A DNA stretch of 64,000 nucleotides, taken from NCBI GenBank assembly GCA_013407085.1, contig JACCGJ010001611.1, forward strand, positions 91,725-155,724, read 5' to 3'. The stretch comes from Atriophallophorus winterbourni (lineage: Eukaryota; Platyhelminthes; Trematoda; Plagiorchiida; Microphallidae). A program made the position numbers and the translations under genes. How positions within the stretch are numbered: position 1 is the first letter of the stretch; the number at the start of each line of letters is the position of its first letter. Shown here in pieces: positions 32,001 to 44,000 of the stretch. The notes below the pieces were generated by a model. That model did not search any database. It was not told the origin of the DNA and saw nothing but the letters and a program-made list of their open reading frames with translations.

Positions 32001-35000
32001 ATTGGCTCAGGTTGGCTAGAACCAGATAGGTATAACAAGTGACATTAATACCAATGTGGAACGGAAATGCTACAAAATCGCTTTGGAAGCAGAGGCATCT
32101 AAACATTGCCATTCTCAAAACGCATTAGATCCTTTTTGATAAATTTTCTCTAGAAACGTCAATTTATCTCCATGAGAAAATGGAGATGTTGACGAACCTA
32201 GGTGGCGCAAGAATAATGTTTGTTTTTTTACTTAGCCGTGAATGATGTCGTTGATTCGAGATGTAGGTACCTCATCTCCGCGTCCCTGATTCAGAAGCAT
32301 TTGTGTTACCATCTTCCCAATACCTTAACGATTTTTAACACGTATGACAGTTAAGCATTGAGTAATAGCTACCGGTAATCAGTATGATGATGATGATTTG
32401 TGTTCAATATGTACCAGGTTTCTCAACCATCTGCCCACAGCTGAACGTTCACGATTTTAAACATGGCATTACGATCAAACACTCTTTCTCACACGCTTCA
32501 TATTTTGTGAATGAAACTGAAATAATAAACGATGATATGATGGTATGAAAGCACAAGCCTGATCCAGGCAAAGTGCCACACAGTCAGAGACTGCATTATG
32601 GGCTGAGATACTGTCAGGTTGCCCACGCCTAGACAGATATGAGGAAGAAAAAAGAACAGGAAATGGTAGTGAGACTCCAGCCTGTTTCAGCATGGAGCTC
32701 GCTACCGGTGGCCAATCAATTTAGCACGATGTTGGCCGCACAGCACAAAGAACCGCAGGATTATTAATCGAGGCAAATTATCAATCAGATCGTGTATATA
32801 TGTGTATGAAATCACAAGCCAAGGTCCAGTCAAAGTGTCGCACAGCCATTGACTACACGCGGGCTAACATACTGTCAGGTTTCCTAGGGTTAGACAGATA
32901 TCAGAATGAAAATAGAATTGGTAGTTACATTCCAGCGTGTGTTTTCGCATGCGGTTCATGCGATCGAACATCCGTGCAATCACGGATGTGCAATCTTGCA
33001 GCATTTCTGTGCTGTGCGGCTAACATCGCGCTAAATTGATTGGCCAGCGGTGGTGAGCTTCATGCGGAAAGAGAGTGGAGTCTCACTACCATTGCTTTCT
33101 CATACCTGTCTATGCCTGGGCAACTTGACATTATCTTAGCCCACGTGCAGACTTTGACTGCACGGCACTTTACCTGGATCAGGTTTGTGCTTTCATCATC
33201 ATAGACAGCGAGCTAATCAGATATGAGCCTGAACAAGCGTGCACCAGCGGAGAATCCCAACTATCGATACATAAACAGCAGACGAAAGCAATGAGTGTGT
33301 TCGTCGACAAAAAAGACTCATCACAAGTGAGCACAACGAGCAAACACGGACAGGGAGCAAGCAAACCTCGTTCACAGCTTGTGACGACTGGGGTGAGGTG
33401 GAGGAAGGCGCGTCGCTCCTCGACTGTTCGCGGGCCAATTGCGAACGAAGCTTGACGTTCGCTTGCGTGATTCGATCCAAATCGCGCATCAACCGCTCCT
33501 TTTGCAACTTCTCCGACTCGTACAGGCGGCGATAGTCGATGGACTGTGAAAGCAAGAGAGCGGTGGAAAAAGCACGACAATGGAAAGCATTGCTATTTTT
33601 ATTTATTCACACTACTCATGTAAAATGAGTAGATATAAAGATGGAAAAGGATGAACTAGTGGTAATAAAATGGGTCGTGGGAGAGAACGAGAGAAAATGT
33701 CGAGTATGGTTTATTTTAATTTATTCAAATCGTAACGGAACGGTTATAGTGTTGGGCACGAGACCGGCTGACTGGTAGACTGTGGAAGTTTGGTTGGATG
33801 TTCATTGAAATTCACCGCGATTACATCAAATATTACTGTATATCCGTGTCGTTAACTTACAATCTCTGTGAAACTTGTTCCACAAGCAAAAAAGATGGGC
33901 TATTTTTCACCGGATGAGAGTAAATAGTTCCTTCGAAACAGGTAATGGGGGCTTCCATATTTTGATCTAAACGATCTTGTTATCGATCATGTTAAACAAA
34001 GAAGTTTGGTGGTTGCTGGAGGTTGGATAGCGAAGGAATTGCCAAGGCAGACTGGCTTTTACCAAACTTAAGCACCTTTGAAATAGACGTGATTTAAGCT
34101 TGACCTTAAAGGAAAGGGTCTATTCCACTTCGGTCAGGACAGTATTGGCGAACTGGATCGAACGTTGGACAGTTCGCTGGAGGTCTTCGATGAATGTTGT
34201 TTGCGAAGGATTGCTCACGTTCGGCGGCAACATCACGTTGGTAACTCAGAGGTCTGGCGCAACAGCACTAGCGTTCAGACAGTCATTAACCGACGTCGGA
34301 CACGCCCTGGGCATGGAACCCAAACGGGTAGTAATTCGAGCGCTGTATGCGTCAGCTGGAGATCAGCCGCTAACTTGGAAGAGTCGTTTGAAAAGGCTTA
34401 CTTCTGGTCTTGCCAAGGTTAGACGGGCACACTTGCACGGGTGGGTTAAAGAGAAGCAGCAAGTTTATGGCTCGACACACTAGCATCGTTAGTACGGAAC
34501 CCACATCAATAGAAAGAGTGCATCATTCATAACCCCATTAACAGTAACGTATGATTTGAATACAAACAACAACAAAAAAGGAAACAAACGACGTGTGGAA
34601 ATGGAACATTGTTGCTCTCCATACCATTTATTGTACACCGTCCAAATGAAGGTATTAACCGGTTAGCTAGGAAACTGAATGTCAGGCATCAAGAAATACC
34701 CGTGTGTAGTGTGCTCTCGAAGTAGCAAAGGCTACACTTCAATTCCAATCGAATTCATGCCGTTTGCACAAGGGTGAGGTTTCGTCGAAACGTCCTTCAG
34801 AGCAAGCTAGGTGAACGCCAAACAACGAATACTCTAGCGTCCGTGCCAGACAAGAATTTCGGAGGCCCCCTCAGTGTGAACTTACTTGATCCGTGGAAGG
34901 AACTGGCGCGCGTTTGAGGAAAGAATCGGATCCGCGAACGGAAGGAAGGTTGTTGCGAACTGGGGACGAGGTGACATTGGAAGCAGAATCGGGATCTGTG

Positions 35001-38000
35001 GTAACCGGAGAAGAGATGGCAATTCTGTCTAGTTTGGAAGACTCCCGGTCCCGGGAAATGATACGATCAGATAGCTGAAGGAAGAACGGGCATAAGTGGA
35101 GTGGAGTTTACAGTTCACAGTTTATAATGGAGCTAGAAATGGTACAGCTGTGAAGCACGGTTTATAAAAAGCATACCAGTTGTGTAGTATGTATGTGTAT
35201 GGAATAACAAATCTAGATCCAGGTAAAGTACCGCACGGATAGAAACTGTTCCAAGGTTGTCACAGTCGGGGGTGGCAGTGGGGATGAGCTCCAACTGCCT
35301 ATAAAATGCTCCCATATGGCGTGCGTCTCAAACAGCCTCTGACAACCAAGTCCAGCTTCTGGCCTGCACGAGTGGCTTCCCGAGCCCGGCGGAACTGCTT
35401 CTACCAACAGGAGAAGGGGCGAGGGCGAGTGACGGGCGCCTGAAAACCAGTTTTCTCCGCGCAGATGGAGGTCATCAGCCTGGGAGGGCAGTCCATCTAA
35501 GGGAAGGAAAACCCCGATTCCAAACCTCCGCTGCTTGCGGCATACCCGATTGTCGGAAAGCCTTCGGGAGTGAACCCTGAGAAAAAATCCCTGCTGCCTC
35601 GCAGGTTGCACCTGGTCGTGCAAAGGCTAGAGAGGCGTACTCGAACAATCGCCAAGGCACTCGAAGAGAGGCGCAAGAACCCTCAAAATGGTCACCGGGC
35701 TCTTGCGAAGAAAAAAAAACACGGCCTTGCGGGTGGACTTTTGAGTCAAAGGCTCCGGGTGGAGTCCCCTAAGCTAACCACCTACTTCGGCCTTGGCAAC
35801 CGGGTAGTATGTCGCCTTCAACAAGAACCATGGAACCTACTTCAACTTTATCATGTACCCTCTTCACGGTATACTTGTTGGCACATCGTCTGTAACAACT
35901 TGTGTAATAAATAAATAATAATAAATAGAAACTGTGAGTGGGAGAAGATACGATCAGGTTGCCCAGACAGATAAAAAGAAAAACGATAGTGAGACTCCAT
36001 CGTGTTTTAACATGCAGTTCAGTACGGGTTGCTAATCAATTTAGGACGGTGTGACCCAAGCATTATAGTAGCCGTGAGTGAAGCTGAGCCATCCACACAC
36101 ACATCTACCATTCAGGTTGTCATGGTGGTTGTGGGTTAAACGACCGCTGCATTCGTAACACCGCGCCTAATGGATTGTGATTGATTTTGCAAAAACACGT
36201 TCAAGTCGCACGGTTATTACTATTTGTATGGTAATAAAGCAGTTTAGCCTACGAGCAACGTATGAGTGCGCGACAATCTGTCTGGCTCCAGCCTTGTGAT
36301 TTCAGATATACACTTGTAGACAGACACGTCTATTGGCAACGATCCGCGCTAATAGGGACTGAGAGACCAACCCTTAACGAAGATGCGAGGACGGAATAGG
36401 ATGCTTGGCTGTCAACAGATCATTCTCATGACGAGCACACACTTGAGTACACGCGGCTAAGAGACCATGAGCAGTCGACTAGAAATGCAATGATGGCACC
36501 ACGGCAGGCACGGTATTAAACCTTATCTAATCGTAATTTTTAACAAGTACGCTAGGATTAGATGCCGGAAAAGCGACTGTACATTGCTTCGGCGATACGA
36601 CCGCGAATGTTGCAGCTTATTCGAAATCGTAGAAGGTCTATTGATTCGATTAATACCATGTAAAATGTCAGACAAATGGATTGACGCTTGTTGAGGCGCA
36701 GTCGCATTTCGTTCAAACTACGCAACGTCCGTTATCATTGAACGCGTGCGTGAAAGCAGATGGTGCACAGTCGAGAAAATGGATTTAAAGCGCAAACACC
36801 TGCACTGCTCGGCACAACAAGTGCTAACAGACTGGGTGATCAGCTAAAGATTAGTTGTCAACGCACTTGCAAACAACCGCAGCATGGAACGTAGTGAATT
36901 GCAGGGTTAGGCTTAACCAAAATGTCCTCACGTACACGCAAACAGAACCTCACTCGGAAACAGTAATCACGGGAGACACAGCAGGATCATGTTTCACGAG
37001 GTGTGAAGCAAGCTTCGTTCATGCACGAATGAAGCCTACCAAAGTTGACTAGAACCGGCGTCTCAGATACATGACTTCTCCAGTGTTCAGTCAGCTGGCT
37101 TGCCGAAATACCTCCACGTGGTGCCAGCTGGGTGGGCTCGGTTCTCCGAGCTCAGCGAAAGGTTCGGCGGTGGTGTCTGAGGGTGTAGTGGGTTTTCGCC
37201 TGACAAGCGTTCTCCCTATAAAAAGCCTCAAAAATCCAATGATGACATCACGACGCGGCGGATGTGACTCGCCGCTTCAAAAGTCACTGCCCCTTGTCCT
37301 ATTCAAGGACAATGTATGGTGCACAGGCAAAATCTGCAGTCACCAACCTATCAACGGGGTTATCGGCCCCGAACTGAAAATTTCCAAGAAAAGGGCGTAT
37401 GAACCGCTTCGCCGGTCACCGATAGGTGCGATGAGGTGAAGGACGAATTCTACGAAGAACTTCGTTCTCTCTTAACGAAAGCACGCAGAGGCGATATAGT
37501 AGTGCTTGCCGGCGATCTCAATGCCCGAGTTGGATGTATCGCGCAACAATCAACCTTCAATTCGGAGGCAACCCAAACAAAAGCGTCCCAAACTAGACAC
37601 AAACGCTTTATCGCTGCCTGAGACAAAAGCCAGATTTAGGGATACCCTATTGGTTTCCCTTTCCAAAGATCGGCCGGTCGAGCTGGATCGTCATTGGCAC
37701 TACTTTAAGCAAGCACTCTATGACGCTGCTACGGAATGCTGCAAAGTCACTCATCAACCGTCACACCGCTGGGTCTCTGCTGAGTCCCTCATGCTACTCG
37801 AACAGCGCCGTGCCATACCGATTGGTTTAGAGTATGAGGACGATCGGAAGTGTCTTAGACTCCTAATCAAAGATAGTCTGAGACGTGACCGTGAGTCTTG
37901 ATGGAAAGAACGCGCCTCGGAGATGGAAAGAGCGTCAGCCATGAGCAAAATGAGGAGACTTTACCAATTGATTCGTGTCTGTGGCCCTAAGCCGCAAGGT

Positions 38001-41000
38001 CTGAGTGAAACCATCCTCGAGGCTGATGGCTCGCGCACAACGAGCCTTCACAGACGTTTAGAAAGATGGAGAGAATATTTCGCTCGGCAGTTTAATCAAC
38101 ACCGTCCCTCAGACACCGCCGACATCCCTCAATCCACTTCGCAGTGGTCCGTGTCGCTATCCCCGCCCAGTGTCGAAGAAATACGAAGAGAGATCCAACT
38201 ACTAAAGCGACACAAGGCACCGGGCCCCGACGAGCTCCACACGGTATTCTTCAAGGAAGGAGGCGAGGCAGTCGTAGCAGAACTGCGCGAGCTGTTCTCA
38301 AAGGTTTGGGCGGATGAGAGGGTACCTGCCTCCTGGGGTGAATCGCTAGTAATACCAGTCCATAAAAAAGGAGCGCGGAACGAATGCTGCAACTATCGCG
38401 GAATTTCGCTTATTCCCGTGGTAGCTAAGATACTGGTCGCCATCCTCCTTCGCAGACTTACCCCGATTCGTGAGGGCATTTCTCGCGAAGAGCAAGCTGG
38501 CTTCCGACCATGGCGCGGATGTGTAGACCAGATCTTCGTTCTGCGACAGTTGCTAGAACACCGTCACCTGTATCAGCGACCTACCATTGTGGTGTTTCTG
38601 GATATCAGAGCCGCCTTTGACTCGGTTGACAGATCCGCCCTATGGAACTGCTTACTTCGCAATGGAATCCCATCGAAGTACGGCGCTATCCTAAAGGACC
38701 TATACGCACACTCGATAGGGAGGGTAAGGGCGTACGATAGCCTGTCAATGCCATTCAGCACCACAACGGGTGTAAGACAAGGCTGTCCAATCTCCTCTTT
38801 CTTGTTCAATTTCGCCATCGAGGACGTCCTCCGGAGTGCTCTCAGTAGTTTCTCCACGGGTGGCGTTGAGCTCCTTCCAGGTGAGCGGATTATGGACCTG
38901 GACTATGCTGATGATATTGCCTTATTGGGCGAAGACACAACATTTATCCAACAAGCTTTGGATACGATGGCAATGGAGGCATCTAAGTACGGGTTGTTCT
39001 TCTCGCCAAGCAAGAGTAAAGTGCTCCTTCAGGACTGGTCTGGTGAACTGCCAAATTTTGCTATAAATGATCTGATTCTCGATCATGTTGAGCAGTTCAA
39101 ATACCTAGGAAGTCTGGTGGTTGCTGGGGGTCGGGTAGAAAAGGAAATCACGTCCAGAATTGCTAAGGCCAGACTGGCATTCGCTAAACTTAAGTGCCTC
39201 TGGAAGAGACGTGATTTAAGCCTGGGAATTAAAGGACGAATATATTCCACCTCGGTAAGGACAGTATTGCCATACGGGAGTGAATGTTGGACAGTTCGCT
39301 CAGAAGATGTTAGGAGGCTTGAGGATTTCGACCAACGTTGTCTGCGTAGGATTGCTCACGCACGGTGGCAACACCACGTTTGCAATTCAGACAGCCATTA
39401 ACCGACGTCGCCTCCGCTGGTTGGGGCACGTCCTGCGCATGAAACCCGAACGGCTACCACGCCGAGCGCTTTATGCGTCAGCTGGTACAGACTGGAAAAA
39501 AGCTGGCGGTCAGCCACTAACATGGAAGAGTGGCTTGAAAAGGCTCACTTCTGGACGAGCGCGCTTGCCTGGATGGGGTGCAAGAGAAGGGGAGAGTGAA
39601 TGGCTCGACACAGTGGCAAGGATGGCAATGAACCGATATCAACGGAAAGAGTGCATCATCTCTATTACTCCCTGACATTCTCTGCTGTTCAAAAACTTTA
39701 TTTAAAAAAACTGGATACGGAATGATCATCTTCACAGACAGCAATACACCGGTAGCACGTACCGAATGCTTAACTGCCACACAACCATTACATAGTAAAA
39801 TTCTAAAATATGGGGAAGGGTGTGACTTAAATAGCTATGGATTCTATAGAAGAGTAAGCATAAACAAACGGGAATGAGGTGCTTACACCTCGAATGGAAC
39901 AGGCATTCAAACAAGTTTCGTGAACGAGTAGAGCGACATCAGCATGGCAGCTTCCTTGCGGCTTTCACTGTCATGCATCATAACAAGCTTTTCTCGTCAC
40001 TCCGCTTTACAACATACAAGGTTAAGCAAACACTCCACGAAGGTGCTTAGTACAAGTCCGCCATTGAACACGGTTTCGGGACATATCCTGAAGCTTAACT
40101 AGCCATTGCGATATCTGATCGCGGGGACACCAAGCTGGAAGACGTGCTGTGTTGACTAGAAAGGGTTTTTAGCTGCCTATGCAACGTGACAATTTGGCCA
40201 CCGTGAGATTTACGACAATCAGAATGTGATATCAAAAAAAGAATCCGTTTCGAAAGCTGGTGGTCCAACATCCATAAACGTAACCCAACTGGCGTAACCT
40301 ATGCAGGTTGATCTGCTTCACGATATCAATATTACTACCGGATGTGCAATCATGCAGTACTTTGTGTTGTGCGGCTAACATCGTGCTAAATTGATTGTCC
40401 AGCGGTAGTGAGCTGCATGCTGAAACACGCTGGAGTCTAACTACCATTTCTATTTTCTTTCTCATATCTGTCTAGGCCTGGGCAACCTGACAGTATCTTC
40501 GCCCACGGGCAGTCTGTGACTCTGCGGCACTTTGCCTTAATCAGGCTTGTGCTTTCATGCCATACCATACCGAAGAGCTTATTTCGGAAAGCATCAGCAA
40601 TCTGAAAACGCAACGAGAGCTGCACTCACGGTGGAAGCATTGCTGTTGGACAACACCGAGGACATCGCATCAGTCGAAGCGACTTTGCCAACTTCACTCG
40701 AATCGTCCGCATTCCATCGCCGACTACGACGCTGAGGACGTCGACTGTCGGAAATCGCGTTACTATCTATTGTGGTAGTTGACGTTTTCCGATCTAAAAA
40801 GTGGAATAACGTGGAGAAAAGAAACACACGACATTCACGGGGCGGAATTGATTTTAAAACATCAACCGAGCCACATGAGATTGGATAGCATTTGAGCGGA
40901 GCGAAAATACAGAGTCTTGTGGAACTTACGTCGGTAATACGATAGGACTATTGATTGAGCCTAGCAATCACAAGTCATTATCATCGGTATGAGTTAAACC

Positions 41001-44000
41001 GAAGACAGAAAAAATGCTGGAAAGAGACACTTGGAGGAGATGCAAAGCAGTGGAAACGGGTTGCTACTGTGAAGTTTTATCCGCGCGACAAACACGTGGC
41101 AATATGTAGTCAAGGGAAGCTGAAGAATGCATGATTGCAACTGAGACATTTCAGTTGCTGACCTGGAAATCTTGGAAAGCATCTCGGAGTAGGAGCATGC
41201 TGTTCTAACTCATTCTAATATCTAGTGGTGAGGGGTCAATGTCGACAGTCCATGCAAGATACGAACGGAAGTGGAATGTGTATGTATGGAAGCACAAGCC
41301 TGATCCAGTGAAAGACTGCACATGTACTAAGATACTGTCAGGTTGCCCAGGCCTAGACAGATAGGGGAAAGGAAAATAGCAAAGTGTATTCGTATGCAGC
41401 TCACTATTGGTGGCAAATCAATTTAGCACGGTGTTAGCGGCACACCCATCGAATTGTTGCACGATTGCACATCCGTGCAGGAAGTGAAATGTCTTCCATT
41501 AAACGAGCATCTGCTGTATGTTGACCATATCGTGGATGGGCAACGTAACAAATGTTGAAGTGTTTTCCAAAGTGGGTAAACAGAGCATGTTCAATTTCCT
41601 ACGACAGCGCCGCCTACACTGGCTCGGTCATGTGTACAGAATGGAAAAATGGATCTACTCTATTGTGAGTTGAAATGAGGAAGTCGATCCTTGGACAGAA
41701 CGCACTTGCGGTGCAAAGACGTTTGCAAAAGAGATGTGAAAGCTCTTGGCATTGACCCGGCGAGTTGGGGAAGAAAACTTGTCTCGACGCTCACGTGGAA
41801 GGCATGTGGTAAAAGCGTCGTCACAAGCTGGGGAGGAGACAGATACAGCTCTTGGCTGCTGAACGCAGATCACGCCGCCGGCGTGCAACTGACTTTCGTT
41901 GCCAGCACTGCGGGAGAGATTGTTCCTCCCGAATCGCACTGTTTAGTCATTCTAAACTTGAACATTTACGCGTTTGTGATGTACATCCATGTTCACTCTA
42001 TTGCGACAGCGCCGCTTGGTCATGTCTACAGAATGAAAAATGGTCGTATTCCGAAAGATCTACTCAATGGTGAGTTGCAACTAGGAAGTCGACTATTGGG
42101 CAGACCGCACTTGCGGTGCAAAGACGTTTGCAAAAGAGATATGAAAGCTCTTGGCATTGACCCGGCGAGTTGGGAAGAACTTGCTCTTGACCGCTCTTGT
42201 GTAAAGCGTCGTTTGTAGGCTGACGAAGAGCGGATACTGCTATCGGTTACGAAACGTACATCACGCCGTCTATCATTGCGAGAGAGAGATTGTTCCTCCC
42301 GAATTGGACAGTTTACTAATCTCAAACGATGTTGAGCATGAAACCGTAATTTACTTCCATGGAGGATATCGAGGTCAACAACATCTATCATCTATGGAGC
42401 ATTCAACAGTTAGTGATTGTGAGGAGGAAGAAATCAAACAAGCAAACAAACGGCACGACATAGTTACTTGGACTTGTTTTATCGCGGGTTGTATAAGAAC
42501 CAGTGGGCGCAGAACTGGTGTTGACGGCATCCGACCTCGAAGAGGCAGACATCTGAAATGGAACAAAAGTGCATGGGGATTGATAAGAGCCAGAGAACGG
42601 GTGATGTGAGATCACGAAAAGTGCACCCGAAGATATTCACGTTGCAAACTTTGAAATCGTTCAAGTGACGGAAGGATCTACGCTAACAGACCAAGGATCA
42701 CACTGCTGCAAATGAAGCAATGATTCTGTTGCAGGCAGCCAGCTGAATCGTTCTTCAAAATGTTCGGCCCAGCGTGAGAGGCGGCGATTCTTATTAGTGA
42801 TAAGAGTATCGTATAACTCAGCGATAGCCTCACTCACTCATTTGTTCGTAGGACGCGTGGATCGAATAAGGTGGAAGAGTTTTCACACGTTACCCGCATT
42901 ATTTGCTATTTCCGTTTGTTTGACAATATTTCGCCACCACTTTTCTCTATCTAGTCTTGAGCTCTGTTTGAGTTCACGCCTTGCACGCATCTACGCTCTG
43001 CATTGTATCCAGGACCAGAGGGTATTTGGTATGGTATGAAAGCACAAGCCTGATCCGGGCAAAGTACCGCAAAGTCAGAGACTGCACTTGGGCGATATTA
43101 CTGTCAGGTTGCCCAGGCCTAGACAGATATGAGAAATAGAGGATAAAGATGGTAGTGAGGCTCCAGCACCACTGGTGAAAAATTTCTATAGAGCGCTGCA
43201 AAAATTGGTGGGACTTTGGTAGGCTGACATCCCTGCAACTCACAGTGAGTCACTCAAGGTGGTCCTATAAATTTTTTTTTGACTACAGGCTGAGAGAGTT
43301 TCTCGACCACAACGCGTTTCCAATTTTAGTTATAGTCATGGTTGTATGCGGGTTGGGATACTGTCAGGTTGCCTATGCCTAGACAGTCCCAAGAACTTAC
43401 GGCAAGCGAATCGATAGCCCGCCCGATGTTCACACTTCGCCCCACACTATCCAACGGGTCAACACCGGATGAGGACGCTGTTCGCGTCGTCGAGGAAGCA
43501 AGGGGCCGATGCGCGGAGCGGGTAATATGCACGGTGGGTTTATCCGATTTGATCAACACTGTGGATGGGGGTTGGGACGGAGGAGGAGAGGTTTCAGGGA
43601 CGCTGCTGTTGATCGGAGCGGCCAACCGTTTGGCTTCTTCCAATTCCTCGTTCAACACTCCCTGAGTGGAACGACGGCTATTACGAACGAGGCGAGCGTG
43701 GGCGGTGCGTTGAGCCTCGGTTTCCCCGGATTTCGCGGGAGACATCAGAAGGGAATGCCTGGAAGAAGAACAAGAAAACGGCAGTGGAATGCATAAATAA
43801 ACGATGGGTTGCACGATAGGTCGAGCACAGGTGTTGTGATTTCGAAATAACCGGTGGTTAAACCACTAGTTCCAAAGGTATGTTTGGCTGTGGTTTCTGT
43901 AAGGCAATGCTCTATAATAGATTAACCCAGTGAGCAAAATATGAGAACAGTGGTAAAAGGGTTTCGGTTTATATAACACTGAAAATCATCGAAGTGTGAC

